Assembly: GCA_023388255.1 (NCBI GenBank) | Contig: JAEWGO010000015.1 | Span: 1 to 64,000, forward strand | DNA from: Pseudomonadota bacterium | Lineage (GTDB): Bacteria; Pseudomonadota; Gammaproteobacteria; Xanthomonadales; Rhodanobacteraceae | Direction of reading: 5' to 3' | DNA length: 64,000 nucleotides | Shown: one piece after another, positions 43,393-52,468 of the stretch | Numbering within the stretch: the stretch's first letter is position 1 | How the letters are laid out: every line of letters begins with the position of its first letter | Notes under the pieces: model-generated | Database searches by the model: none | What the model was told of the DNA's origin: nothing | Seen by the model: the letters and a program-made list of their open reading frames with translations, nothing else | Translations under genes and position numbers: made by a program

Positions 43393-43926
43393 TCATGGTG
43401 GTGGCCATGACTGGGGGATCTGGCGCAGCTTCGATATCTCGTAGCCCAGCGTCGCGACTTGCGCCTGCAACGCTGCCCAGACCGGTGCTCGTACCGTAGG
43501 CGTGCGAGCGAACACCCAAGCGTAGTCTCGTGCGTCGCGGGCCACGATCATTTCACGGTAGTCCGGGTCGAGCCAAGCCACGACGTATTGCGCTTTGAAG
43601 GGCCCCAACACCTGCACGCCCCAGACTGCTCCGCCGCTGCCGTCGCGCACGTAGGCGGTCGAGTGGATCTGCTTCAGCGGACCGTCCACGGCGCCCTTGT
43701 TGAAGCGCAGCGTCGTATGGATGTTGCCGTCAGGTTGCAATGCATAGGTCTGCACCGCATTCCACGCGTCGCGTTCATACGCAGTGGGAATGGCGGCCAC
43801 GAGATACCACTCGCCCATGAAACGCGGCAAGTCCACATGCGGCACCGGCTTGACTGGCGGCATCGTGCCGGCGTTGAGGGTGCCGGAAACCAGAATCAGG
43901 CCAAGCAGCATGCGGATTGCGTGCAT
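43393..43926 (-). CDS. Lipocalin family protein at the end of the lipid operon
   Basis: This 177-aa exported lipocalin (Blc-like) has an N-terminal signal (MLLGLILVSGTLNAG). The first strand motif VDLPRFMGEWYLVAAIPT contains the family GxW. YVVAWLDPDYREMIVARDAR and DYAWVFARTPTV follow. No lipobox Cys is visible, so it is probably periplasmic rather than a lipoprotein. AAGGAGA lies before the ATG at 43926. It follows the methyltransferase genes and may carry the modified lipid product. Confidence 0.87.
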   Translation of the reverse strand: MHAIRMLLGLILVSGTLNAGTMPPVKPVPHVDLPRFMGEWYLVAAIPTAYERDAWNAVQTYALQPDGNIHTTLRFNKGAVDGPLKQIHSTAYVRDGSGGAVWGVQVLGPFKAQYVVAWLDPDYREMIVARDARDYAWVFARTPTVRAPVWAALQAQVATLGYEISKLRQIPQSWPPP

Positions 43927-43946
43927 GATCCAGGTTCTCCTTGGCA

Positions 43947-45026
43947 TCACGACCGCGCGAAGCGGTAGTGCGCGACCAGCCATTCCTGGCCGTCGGCGTA
44001 GCCGAACAGCTCGGCGCAGGCCATCCAGAACATGCGCCAGCGCTGGAACCACAGTGCCGCGTGTTCCGGGTAGGCCGCGTGGAGCACCCCCATCACCGCG
44101 TCGCGCTGGCTGTCCTGCCGCGCCAGCCAGTGGTTGGCCGTCTTCGCGTAGTGCGTGCCGTCCACCAGCCAGCGCTGCTCGATGGAAAGCGCCTGCTGGA
44201 AGTGCAGCAAGGTGTCGGCCGCCGGCATCAGGCCGCCGGTGAAGAAGTGCCGGCCCATCCAGTTGTCCGCGCCCGCGGTCTCGAACGGATACGCCAGGGT
44301 GCGGTGCGCGAAGATATGCACGAACAGCTTGCCTTCGGGCGCCAGCCAGCCGGCGATGCGCTGCATCAGCACCTGGTAGTTGCGCATGTGCTCGAACATC
44401 TCGATCGACACGCAGCGGTCGTACTGGCCCGCCGCCATCGCCAGCGTGTTCACGTCCTGGGTCATCACCGACACGTTGCCCAGGCCGCGCAACCGGCATT
44501 GCGCCTCGATGTGGCGGCGCTGGCCGTGCGAGTTGGAGACCGCGGTGATGCGCGCGTTCGGATAGCGCGCGGCCATCCAGAGTGTGAGTGAACCCCAGCC
44601 ACAGCCGAGTTCGAGGATGCGCTGACCGTCGGCCAGCTCCGCGCGCTCGCCGTACAGCGCCAGCATCGCGTCTTCCGCCTCGGCCAGCGTCTCGCCGCCG
44701 CGCGGGTAGTAGCAGCCCGAATACTTCAGGCGCGGACCGAGGCAATGTTCGAAGAACGCCGGTGGCAGTTCGTAGTGCTGCGCATTCGCGGCCGCCGTCT
44801 CGATCGCCACCGGGCTGTGCCGCAGCAGGTCGATCAGCCGCGACTGGCGCGTGGCCTGCGCGGCGAGACCGCCGGCCTGTTCCGCGCGCAGGCGCGCGGC
44901 ACACATCCGGCGGATGCCGAGGCGCAGCAACGCATCGGGCAACAGGCCGCGCTCGGCCAGGCCGAGCACGCCGGGTGCGGCGCGGTCCGCGGAAAGTTCG
45001 GCGGTGTCCAGGGCAACGGTAGTCAT
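43947..45026 (-). CDS. Cyclopropane-synthase-like SAM methyltransferase (second copy)
   Basis: This 359-aa SAM-dependent methyltransferase has LKYSGCYYPRGGETLAEAEDAML before the SAM motif ILELGCGWGSLTLWMAARYP, then CVSIEMFEHMRNYQVLMQ and FVHIFAHRTLAYPFE. It belongs to the branch of the CFA-synthase family also related to coclaurine N-methyltransferases, distinct from the 46347-47621 copy. It probably methylates an acyl chain. It overlaps the DUF1295 gene by four bases. Confidence 0.87.
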   Translation of the reverse strand: MTTVALDTAELSADRAAPGVLGLAERGLLPDALLRLGIRRMCAARLRAEQAGGLAAQATRQSRLIDLLRHSPVAIETAAANAQHYELPPAFFEHCLGPRLKYSGCYYPRGGETLAEAEDAMLALYGERAELADGQRILELGCGWGSLTLWMAARYPNARITAVSNSHGQRRHIEAQCRLRGLGNVSVMTQDVNTLAMAAGQYDRCVSIEMFEHMRNYQVLMQRIAGWLAPEGKLFVHIFAHRTLAYPFETAGADNWMGRHFFTGGLMPAADTLLHFQQALSIEQRWLVDGTHYAKTANHWLARQDSQRDAVMGVLHAAYPEHAALWFQRWRMFWMACAELFGYADGQEWLVAHYRFARS

Positions 45027-45820
45027 TCTTCCATCCTCGGGTCGCGGGAACGCTTGGGAAACCACGGAAACAGCATCGGCGTGCTGCGCTGGTAGGCGCG
45101 GTAGTCCTCGCCGCGCGTGCGCAGCGCCTGCGCCTCGGTGAACGGAATGCCGCTGATATAGCGCAGGAACAGGTACATCAGCAGCGGTCCGCTCCACGCC
45201 AGCCACGCCAGCGGCGAGCCCGCGGCAAGGGCCACGTAGGCAAACCAGTGCAGCCATTCGAAGAAGTAGTTCGGATGGCGCGAACATCGCCACAGCCCGG
45301 CGCGGCAGCTGCGGCCGCGATGCCGCGGATCGGCGCGGAAGCGCGCGAGCTGCGCATCGGCGATCGCCTCGCCGAGCACCCCGAGCAGCCAGATCGCGGC
45401 GCCTAGGGCCAGCCACGCGGGAGCGGCCCTCGCATTGGCCGCCACCGCCACGAACGGCAGCGCGAACAGCGGAACCAGCAGCGCCTGGAACTGGAAGAAC
45501 GCGAACAGCTTGCGCTGGTCGCCCTGCCAGCGCTCGCGCAAGGCGCGGTAGCGGCCGTCCTCCGCCTCGTGCTGCACGCGGCGCCACAAATGCCACGCCA
45601 GCCGCCAGCCCCACAGTCCGCCCAGCAGCGCGAGCGATACGCGCGGTGCCGGCGCCCCGGAGCCAAGCAAGGCCAGCAGCACCGCCGCGCCGCCCAGGCC
45701 GGCGGCCCAGAGCACGTCGACGATGCCCGTGTTGGCGCGTCGTCGCTGCCAGCGCCAGCCCAGTGCCATCACCGTTGCCGCCAGCACCCATACCAGCAGC
45801 AAGGCCAGCCACGCGTTCAT
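45023..45820 (-). CDS. DUF1295 membrane protein (steroid-reductase-like fold)
   Basis: This 265-aa integral membrane protein has about six helices. NTGIVDVLWAAGLG near the start and the C-terminal CRAGLWRCSRHPNYFFEWLHW with SRHPNYF are DUF1295 hallmarks, shared with steroid 5-alpha reductases and isoprenylcysteine methyltransferases. It is probably an NADPH-dependent lipid reductase or related enzyme. It overlaps both neighbours by four bases. Confidence 0.88.
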   Translation of the reverse strand: MNAWLALLLVWVLAATVMALGWRWQRRRANTGIVDVLWAAGLGGAAVLLALLGSGAPAPRVSLALLGGLWGWRLAWHLWRRVQHEAEDGRYRALRERWQGDQRKLFAFFQFQALLVPLFALPFVAVAANARAAPAWLALGAAIWLLGVLGEAIADAQLARFRADPRHRGRSCRAGLWRCSRHPNYFFEWLHWFAYVALAAGSPLAWLAWSGPLLMYLFLRYISGIPFTEAQALRTRGEDYRAYQRSTPMLFPWFPKRSRDPRMEE

Positions 45821-46350
45821 GGCGTGCTCCGTACGGAGTCGGCTTGCAACCAGCGCCGTGCCAAGCTGGTGAGCAGGGGCAGCGCGATGGCCCAGCCCGC
45901 TGCCAGGGCCAGCAGCGTCGGCCATGCCGGCGTGGGCAACAGCACCGCGTGCCAGCCGCGCGCGGCACCGAGGTAGGCCAGCGGGCCGCCGATCGCACCG
46001 AACAGCGCGGCCAGCACGGGCCGTGGGTGCAGGTAGGCGAACAAGGGCACGATGGTCAGCGCAAAGGCCACCCACAAGGCCATCAGCCAGGCCGGCGCCT
46101 CGGCCAGCGGCCACGGCGACGCGTAGCCCACCAGTCCGGTGCGCACCCACACGCCTTCCAGGGCCAGGCCCAGCAGCAAGGCGATGGCGACCAGCTGCAG
46201 TTCCACGCCGCGATGCGCCGAGACCGCCACGCGCCAGGCGGCGAAGGCCAGCGTGCCGACCACGCCCGGCCACCAGTGCCCGTGGCCCGCGCCGATCACG
46301 GCGGCGAACCACACCGCTTCGTAGGCGATCAGGGTGAGCCAGAAATTCAT
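45817..46350 (-). CDS. DUF2878 membrane protein
   Basis: This 177-aa protein is almost entirely hydrophobic with about six helices (WLTLIAYEAVWFAAVIGAG; GVWVRTGLVGYASPWPLAEA; PAWLMALWVAFALTIVPLF). The pattern matches DUF2878, found with CFA-synthase, DUF1365 and FAD-oxidoreductase genes. Function unknown, presumed part of the lipid-modification pathway. It overlaps both flanking genes. Confidence 0.78.
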   Translation of the reverse strand: MNFWLTLIAYEAVWFAAVIGAGHGHWWPGVVGTLAFAAWRVAVSAHRGVELQLVAIALLLGLALEGVWVRTGLVGYASPWPLAEAPAWLMALWVAFALTIVPLFAYLHPRPVLAALFGAIGGPLAYLGAARGWHAVLLPTPAWPTLLALAAGWAIALPLLTSLARRWLQADSVRSTP

Positions 46351-47621
46351 GCCGCGCCGCGCTCGGTCGCGGTACTGCTGCGCTGCCAGCGTGGGCGCGC
46401 CATCAGCAGGTGCGACACGCCGATCGAGCGTTCGCGGAAGCCGCCCTCGCAGTACGCGAGGTAGAACTCCCACATGCGGATGAAGCGCTCGTCGAAACCT
46501 TGCGCGCGCACCTCCGGCAGCCGCGCCATGAAGCGTTCGCGCCAGGCGTGCAGCGTGCGCGCGTAGGAGTCGCCGAAATCCTCCTGCGCGATCAGGCCGA
46601 GGTCGCTGCTGCGGGCCTTGGCCGCCAGCAGCGCGCCGAGCGAGGGAATGAAGCTGCCGGGAAACACGTGGCGCTTGATGAAGTCCACCGACTTCAGCGC
46701 CTGCGCGTAGCGGTGGTCCTCGATGGTGATCGCCTGCAGCAGGGCCAGCCCGTCGGGCTTGAGCAGGCGACCGAGCTGGTGGAAATACGCGTCCAGGAAT
46801 TCGGCGCCGATCGCCTCGACCATCTCGATCGATACCAGCTTGTCGAACTGGCCGTCCAGGTCGCGGTAGTCCTGCAGCAGCACGTGGACGCGCTCGCCCA
46901 GGCCCGCGGCGGCCACGCGCTCGCGCGCCAGCGCGTGCTGCTCCCGCGAGATCGTGGTGGTGGTGACGTGGCAGCCGTAGTGCCGCGCCGCATGCAGCGC
47001 GAAGCCGCCCCAGCCGGTGCCGATCTCCACCACGCGATCGCCGGGCTTGAGCGCGAGCTTGCGGCAGATCAGGTCGAGCTTGCGGGTGGAGGCGGCTTCC
47101 AGCCTGTCGTCCGCGCCGGACCAGTACGCCGAGGAGTACATCAGGTCGCCCGACAGGAACAGCCGGAAGAAATCGTTGCCGAGGTCGTAGTGCGCGGCGA
47201 TGTTGCGCCGGCTGCCGTGGCGGGTGTTGCGCCGGCAGGCATGCACCGCGCGCATCGCCATGCCGCCGAGCCGCGCCAGGCCGGTTTCCATGCCGTCGAG
47301 CAGCTCGCGGTTGCGCAGCAGCAGGCGGATCAGGCCGACCAGGTCGTTGCAGTGCCACTGGCCGTCCATCCAGGACTCGCCAGCGCCCACGCTGCCGTTG
47401 GCGGCGACGGCGCGATAGAAGGCCGGGTCGAGCACCTCGATCTCCACGGCCAGATCCGTCGCTTCCCCGGCCGGTGTGCCGATCGCCACTGTACCCAGTG
47501 CATCGCGCAGGGTCAGCCGGCCGTGGCCGAAGCCGGCCAGTTGCTGCAGCAGGCGCCCGCGCAGGAAGCGGTCGAGGCCGCCGATCGGCGTGTCGATGTC
47601 GCGTTGGACGATGGCGTTCAT
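46347..47621 (-). CDS. Cyclopropane-fatty-acyl-phospholipid synthase family protein
   Basis: 424 aa. The N-terminal lipid-binding region (~1-120) is followed by the SAM methyltransferase core: NIAAHYDLGNDFFRLFL, VVEIGTGWGGFALHAARHYG, SIEMVEAIG and FIKRHVFPGSFIPSL. The active-site Glu (SIEMVE) and late Tyr (SYARTLHAW) are kept, but the bicarbonate-binding His of E. coli Cfa is Gln (LLQAITIED). This is the plant/actinobacterial-like branch. It should methylenate or methylate unsaturated acyl chains made by the upstream desaturase. Confidence 0.9.
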   Translation of the reverse strand: MNAIVQRDIDTPIGGLDRFLRGRLLQQLAGFGHGRLTLRDALGTVAIGTPAGEATDLAVEIEVLDPAFYRAVAANGSVGAGESWMDGQWHCNDLVGLIRLLLRNRELLDGMETGLARLGGMAMRAVHACRRNTRHGSRRNIAAHYDLGNDFFRLFLSGDLMYSSAYWSGADDRLEAASTRKLDLICRKLALKPGDRVVEIGTGWGGFALHAARHYGCHVTTTTISREQHALARERVAAAGLGERVHVLLQDYRDLDGQFDKLVSIEMVEAIGAEFLDAYFHQLGRLLKPDGLALLQAITIEDHRYAQALKSVDFIKRHVFPGSFIPSLGALLAAKARSSDLGLIAQEDFGDSYARTLHAWRERFMARLPEVRAQGFDERFIRMWEFYLAYCEGGFRERSIGVSHLLMARPRWQRSSTATERGAA

Positions 47622-47629
47622 GGCAGGCC

Positions 47630-48394
47630 TCAGGAAAGTTGCGGGTGGTCGTGGAAGGGATTGCGTTTCAGCCACAGGCGCAGCGCGTTCCAGTAGATCG
47701 CGCCCACCACCTGCGTCGTCATCAGCGGATAGCGCCACAGCACGCGCGCCAGCGAGGCGCCGGTGAGCGGCAGGCGTTCCAGCCGCAGGTGCGCGTCGAA
47801 TTCGCGCTCGCCGTCGCGCAGCACGTTCATCTGCACCTGCAGTTCGTCGCCCGGCAGGCTGAAGCACCATTCGTACTGGCGCTCCATCGGCATGAACGGC
47901 GAGACGTGGAAGGTCTTCGGGAAGTCCCAGCGCAGCAGGCGCCCGTGTGCATGCGCGGTTTCGCACGGCAGCACGTAGGCATGGCGCTCGCGCCACGGCG
48001 TGTTGGTGATCTCGGCGACGATGCAGTCCAGCGTTTCGCCATCGCCGGCATAGCAGTAGTAGAAGCTCACCGGGTTGAAGACCATGCCGCCATAGCGCAG
48101 ATGGGTGAGCAGGCGGATCGGGCCACCGGGGCGGCGTCCGATGGCCTGCTCCACGCGTTGGCGCACCGCCTCGGCCAGCGGCAGCTCGGCGGGCCCGAGG
48201 TAGTCGCCGCGACGGAACTCGGCGAGGTTGCGGCGCCCGTTCGACCACAGCCAGCGGCCCGCGAACACGCGGTCCAGCTCGTCCAGGTCCAGGTAAAGCT
48301 GCGCCATGCGGTAGGAGAAGGCGTGCGGATGCGGCGCCCGGCGGCGATGCCACACCGCGCCTTCGTACACCGCGCTGCGCAGCGGCTCGGTCAT
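47630..48394 (-). CDS. DUF1365 protein of the lipid operon
   Basis: This 254-aa protein has SAVYEGAVWHRRRAPHPHAF at the start, LLTHLRYGGMVFNPVSFYYC in the middle and FHVSPFMPMERQYEWCFSLP later, the DUF1365 signature. The family accompanies the FAD oxidoreductase and CFA-synthase-like genes in many proteobacteria. Its biochemical role is not established. It overlaps the oxidoreductase stop by four bases. Confidence 0.88.
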   Translation of the reverse strand: MTEPLRSAVYEGAVWHRRRAPHPHAFSYRMAQLYLDLDELDRVFAGRWLWSNGRRNLAEFRRGDYLGPAELPLAEAVRQRVEQAIGRRPGGPIRLLTHLRYGGMVFNPVSFYYCYAGDGETLDCIVAEITNTPWRERHAYVLPCETAHAHGRLLRWDFPKTFHVSPFMPMERQYEWCFSLPGDELQVQMNVLRDGEREFDAHLRLERLPLTGASLARVLWRYPLMTTQVVGAIYWNALRLWLKRNPFHDHPQLS

Positions 48395-49680
48395 GCGGCC
48401 GCTCCGGCGGCGCGCCGCAACGCGGTGGGCTTGTGCGCCGGCCAGCGCACGTCGAACGCGGCCGCCACCTCCACCGCGCTGCGCATGCCGTCCTCGTGGA
48501 AGCCCCAGCCCCAGTAGGCGCCGGCGAACCAGGTGTGGTTGACGCCCTGGATCTCGTGCTTGCGCCGCTGCGCGGCCACCGAGACCTGCGTGTACACGGG
48601 ATGGCGGTAGTGCATGCGCCGCAACACCTTGGCCGGGGCTATCGCCTCGCTGCGGTTGAGCGTGACCACGAACGGCGCGGGCGCGTCGAGGCCTTGCAGC
48701 AGGTTCATGCAATAACTCACCGTGCACGGCGCGCCGGCTTCGCGCGGCAGGTAGGCGTTCCACGCGGCCCACGCCTTGCGCCGGCGCGGCAGCAGCGTGG
48801 CGTCGGTGTGCAGCACGACGTCGTTGGACTGGTAGGGGATCGCACCGAGGATCGCGTGTTCGCGTTCGCTGGCGTCCGCCAGCAGGGCCAGGGCCTGGTC
48901 GCTGTGGCAGGCCAGCACGACCTGGTCGTAGCGCTCGCTGCCGGTGTCGCTCGCCACGATGGCGCCGAGCCCGTCGCGGCGGATCGCCCGCACCGGGCTG
49001 TTCAGGCGTTCGTGCACATTCCAGCGATGGCGCAACGCGTGCACGTAGCTGGCCGAGCCGCCGCGCACCACGCGCCATTCGGGCCGGCCGGCCACCTGCA
49101 GCATCTGGTGGTTCGCCATGAACTGCACCAGGTAGCGCGCGGGAAACGCCAGGATCTGCGCGGGCGGCGCCGACCACAGCGCCGAGGCCATCGGCACCAG
49201 GTGTTCGTCGCGGAAGGCGGCGCCGTAGCGGTGTTCCGCCAGCCAGTCGCCCAGCGACGGGCCGTTGCGCGGCCCGTCGAGCAGGGCCGGCGCCTCGCGG
49301 TAGAAGCGGAACAGGTCGCGCACCATGCCGAGGAAGCGCGGCGACAGCAGGTTGCGGCGCTGGCAGAACAAGCTGTCCAGCGAGGCGGCGTTGTATTCCA
49401 GTCCGCTGGCGGCGTTGTGCACCGAAAAGCTCATCGTGGTGGGCTGCGAGGCCACGCCCAGCTCGTCGAACAGCTGGGTCAGCAAGGGGTAGTGCACCGG
49501 GTTGTGCACGATGAAGCCGGTGTCCACCGCGTACTGCCGGCCGGCGAGCTCGATCGCGTGCGTGTGCGTGTGGCCACCGAGGTAGTCGTTCGCCTCGTAC
49601 AGCGTCACCTCGTGGCCGCGCGACAGCAGCCAGGCCGAGGCCAGCCCCGCGATGCCCGATCCGACCACGGCGATGCGCAT
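48391..49680 (-). CDS. FAD-dependent oxidoreductase of the lipid operon
   Basis: This 429-aa amine-oxidase-like flavoprotein has the ADP-binding motif AVVGSGIAGLASAWLLSRG at residues 4-22, LYEANDYLGGHTHTH, and a C-terminal WFAGAYWGWGFHEDGMRSAV that closes the FAD site. It belongs to the group of NAD(P)-binding proteins found beside DUF1365 and CFA synthases, and probably oxidises or reduces an acyl-lipid intermediate. It starts one base after the desaturase stop. Confidence 0.88.
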   Translation of the reverse strand: MRIAVVGSGIAGLASAWLLSRGHEVTLYEANDYLGGHTHTHAIELAGRQYAVDTGFIVHNPVHYPLLTQLFDELGVASQPTTMSFSVHNAASGLEYNAASLDSLFCQRRNLLSPRFLGMVRDLFRFYREAPALLDGPRNGPSLGDWLAEHRYGAAFRDEHLVPMASALWSAPPAQILAFPARYLVQFMANHQMLQVAGRPEWRVVRGGSASYVHALRHRWNVHERLNSPVRAIRRDGLGAIVASDTGSERYDQVVLACHSDQALALLADASEREHAILGAIPYQSNDVVLHTDATLLPRRRKAWAAWNAYLPREAGAPCTVSYCMNLLQGLDAPAPFVVTLNRSEAIAPAKVLRRMHYRHPVYTQVSVAAQRRKHEIQGVNHTWFAGAYWGWGFHEDGMRSAVEVAAAFDVRWPAHKPTALRRAAGAAA

Positions 49681-49681
49681 G

Positions 49682-50641
49682 TCAGCGCTCCGCCTTGGCG
49701 AGCACCCAGGCGGGTACCGGTTTCAGGTCGTGCACCAGCCCCAGCAGCGCCATCAGCCTGAGGCCGTACCAGGTCAGGTCGACCTCCCACCAGCGAAAAC
49801 CCTGCCGTGCGCTGCCGGGAAAGAAGTGGTGGTTGTTGTGCCAGCCTTCGCCGAACGTGAGCAGGGCCAGCCACACGTTGTTGCGGCTGTCGTCGCGGGT
49901 GGCGTAGCGGCGCGAACCGTAGCGGTGCGCCAGCGAGTTGATCGTCACGGTGGCGTGGAACAACACCACGGTGGAGACGAAGAAGCCCCACACCAGCATT
50001 TGCCCGCCGCCGGTGTGCAGCTGCGGCGCGACGTGATGCAGCAGCACGCCGAGTAGGTACAGCGCCACCGCCAGCAGCACCGGCACGGCGATGTCGTAGC
50101 GGTCGAGCCAGCGCAGCTCGGGATATTTCGCCAGGTCCGGTACCCGTTCCAGCTCGGTGCGGAACGCGCGCGGCGTGAGGAACCAGCCCATGTGGCTCCA
50201 CAGGAAACCGTGCACGCCCGGCGAATGCGGATCGAGCGCGGTGTCGGCGTGGCGATGATGGTTGCGGTGATGCGCTGCCCACCACAGCGGGCCGCGCTGC
50301 ACGCAGGCGGCGCCGATCAGCGCGAACACGAACTGCACCGTGCGCGAGGTGCGGAAGGTGCGATGCGAAAAATAGCGGTGGTAGAAGCCGGTGAGGGCGA
50401 ACATGCGCACGGCGTACAACGCCGCGGCCACGCCCAGCGCCACCGGCGATACGCCCACCCACAGCACGCCGAGGCAGGCCAGGTGGATCGCCACGAACGG
50501 CGCGGCGCGCAGCCAGTCGATGCGGTCGGCGCGTACCTCGTCCAGCGACGCTGGCGCTTGCGCTGCATCGAACCATTGGCGCAGGCTGCGGCGATGCGGT
50601 TGGGTGATGCTGCTGGCAGCGGGAGAGAAAGCTGGAGGCAT
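49682..50641 (-). CDS. Acyl-CoA/acyl-lipid delta-9 type desaturase
   Basis: This 319-aa membrane di-iron desaturase has the three His boxes HRYFSH, HRNHHRH and HNNHH in the right order among four hydrophobic helices (LTGFYHRYFSHRTFRTSRTV; LLTFGEGWHNNHHFFPGSAR). It introduces a cis double bond into saturated acyl chains, the substrate for the methyltransferases downstream. First gene of the eight-gene operon. A TATGAA-type box lies about 27 bases before the ATG. Confidence 0.92.
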   Translation of the reverse strand: MPPAFSPAASSITQPHRRSLRQWFDAAQAPASLDEVRADRIDWLRAAPFVAIHLACLGVLWVGVSPVALGVAAALYAVRMFALTGFYHRYFSHRTFRTSRTVQFVFALIGAACVQRGPLWWAAHHRNHHRHADTALDPHSPGVHGFLWSHMGWFLTPRAFRTELERVPDLAKYPELRWLDRYDIAVPVLLAVALYLLGVLLHHVAPQLHTGGGQMLVWGFFVSTVVLFHATVTINSLAHRYGSRRYATRDDSRNNVWLALLTFGEGWHNNHHFFPGSARQGFRWWEVDLTWYGLRLMALLGLVHDLKPVPAWVLAKAER

Positions 50642-51230
50642 GACGAGCGATCCGCGATGTGTACGGATTCATACGCGGAGACTTCGCTATCGGATGCATG
50701 TTTCCGATCCACGGCACGCTCACTTCGGCCGTCTGCCCCGGTTCCAGGGAAAGCGGCAATCCGGTGTCGTTGTCGATGCTCGACCGCAAAGCACCGGCCG
50801 GCATGCCGTTGCAAGCGTCAGACGGAGCCTCCGCTGCGGTTCCACGCGGCGTTGACAATGACGAAGGCGTGCGACCGCGCGGTCTGTCCCCCACTCCCGC
50901 TCTTCGCACGCACCGACGCCTGTCGCCACTCGAAGCGTCGCGAGTGATGTCCCGCACTGAAAACCACGCGACGGATGCGAACTACCGGGCAGCCAAATGG
51001 CTACCGTGTCATGCAGGCGCGACCGCGAACGTTTCATGCGCATCCACGATCACTTCGCACCGCGCGTACGGCTCCACCCGGCAGGACTTGGTTCGGCCGA
51101 AGGCATCGCGGAGGAGCTGGCCCGGGAAGCCAGTCGTCGTCACCTGTTGCTCAGGCAGGTCGCACATGCCCGCGTTGGAAAGTCACGCGATCACGGGCAC
51201 GCCACCGGCGAACAGCGTGACGGGAGAGCC
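50642..51230. other. Intergenic region upstream of the desaturase operon
   Basis: A 589-base gap between two minus-strand genes. No open frame here has family features or a ribosome-binding site. It should contain the operon promoter. I saw no clear ECF-type (TGATCC/TAAGA) or housekeeping promoter, no long repeats and no tRNA. It may carry a decayed gene. Confidence 0.35.
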
Positions 51231-51809
51231 TTACGGACAAGCTCCCGTGAAGGTCTGGCTGCCTTCCCCGGTTTCCGGCCAGCGTTGTGGCACCTTCTCG
51301 ATCCTGCCCGCGTCGTAGCCCATGGCTTTGGCCCGATCGAGCATGGCTTGAAAGTCATCGGCCGGAACCGTGGGCGTGCGCGCCATGTACCAGAGATAGT
51401 CGCGTGCATCGCGCACCACCATGACCTGGCTGTAGTCCGGCATCAACCAGCCGATCAGGTACTGCGTGCTCAGGAAAGCGAAGAAGCGCACGCGCCACTC
51501 GCCATTGCCGCTGCCCGGCTTCACGCTGGCGGTCGAGTGGAGCAGCTTCACCGCTTCCTCGATGCCGCCCGGGCGCTGTCGGAACCAGGTGCAGATCGTG
51601 CCATCGGCATTGAGGCTGTAGGTCTCCACGGCGTTTTGGCCACCGCGCTCGAAACGGGTGGGAATGGAGGCGATCACATACCAGCGTCCCATGAACCGGG
51701 GAAGATCGATCCCTTGCGCCGGTACGATCGGATCGGGTGTTTCGGCGCATGCCGCCAGCGATAGCATGGCGAGTGCGGTGGCGGCGGTCATCGTTTGCAG
51801 GCATTTCAT
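51231..51809 (-). CDS. blc: Outer-membrane lipoprotein lipocalin, Blc-like
   Basis: This 192-aa lipocalin has a signal peptide and lipobox (LSLAAC, Cys at residue 21). The GxW strand is IDLPRFMGRWYVIASIPTRF. YLIGWLMPDYSQVMVVRDARDYLWYMARTP matches bacterial Blc lipoproteins that bind fatty acids or lysophospholipids. It is a paralogue of the lipocalin at 43393-43926 but is lipid-anchored. The ATG at 51809 lacks a clear Shine-Dalgarno sequence. Confidence 0.9.
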   Translation of the reverse strand: MKCLQTMTAATALAMLSLAACAETPDPIVPAQGIDLPRFMGRWYVIASIPTRFERGGQNAVETYSLNADGTICTWFRQRPGGIEEAVKLLHSTASVKPGSGNGEWRVRFFAFLSTQYLIGWLMPDYSQVMVVRDARDYLWYMARTPTVPADDFQAMLDRAKAMGYDAGRIEKVPQRWPETGEGSQTFTGACP

Positions 51810-52391
51810 GGAGGGAGCCCGGCGGTGGCGCGGCGGAAAGCGTCTGCCATCCATACGCAATCGTGCGTTGATTGGATGCGTCGTCTGCAGGCTTCATCGG
51901 CGGTGCGGCGGGAGGGCTTGCCTTGCACGCAAGACAGCCTCGCGCGTCGACCCCGTGTCCATCATCGGTGCGGTATCGACCATGCGATCGAAGAGGTGCT
52001 CGAACGGGATGCGATATCTGCGGTTGCGTACCGGGCCTGCGTTGGCGCCGGGCCGCGGCGGATGCGGCGTCATGCCGATCCGGTTCACGCCGAGTGAGGC
52101 GGGCGACCACCTTGCGGCGACCGGCATCGCTGGCGGTCACGCGGTGTCATGCAGGGCATCCCCTGCGTCCTGTCTCGGGACAAACCGCCGTTCGATCGCA
52201 GTGGCAAGTGCCGGCATCGAGTACGACTTCCAGTTCGAGGCTGGATGTCGAATTATGGTTCGAATCTCGAACGACTCATGATGCCGCTCGGCTGCCTGCT
52301 TCCGGGAACGCGAGCGCAACGCCTGCTCCATCAAGACGACCATGCTGCAGGCATGGGCGCGCAAGCGGATGCGAGAAAGAAGCGGGGAGGT
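51810..52391. other. Intergenic region between blc and tRNA-Arg
   Basis: A 582-base region with no supported gene. Short open frames here lack ribosome-binding sites and family motifs. The tRNA lies at its right end. No repeat, CRISPR-like or integrase-type feature next to the tRNA was seen. Confidence 0.35.
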
Positions 52392-52468
52392 TGGCGCGCC
52401 CGACAGGATTCGAACCTGTGACCCCTACCTTCGGAGGGTAGTACTCTATCCAGCTGAGCTACGGGCGC
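52392..52468 (-). tRNA. tRNA-Arg (anticodon CCG)
   Basis: On the minus strand the 77-base sequence folds into a full cloverleaf: GCGCCCG acceptor, AGCTCAGCTGGATAGAGT D arm, anticodon stem ACTACC...GGTAGG with loop CTCCGAA (anticodon CCG), TTCGAATC T loop, and an encoded CCA end. It reads the CGG arginine codon. Confidence 0.97.

Noticed and set aside
50642..50760. ECF/ChrR-type promoter (TGATCC...TAAGA) before the desaturase operon
   Set aside because: Only a loose GGATCGGAAAC-like stretch was seen. Neither hexamer nor spacing matches, so no promoter class was assigned.
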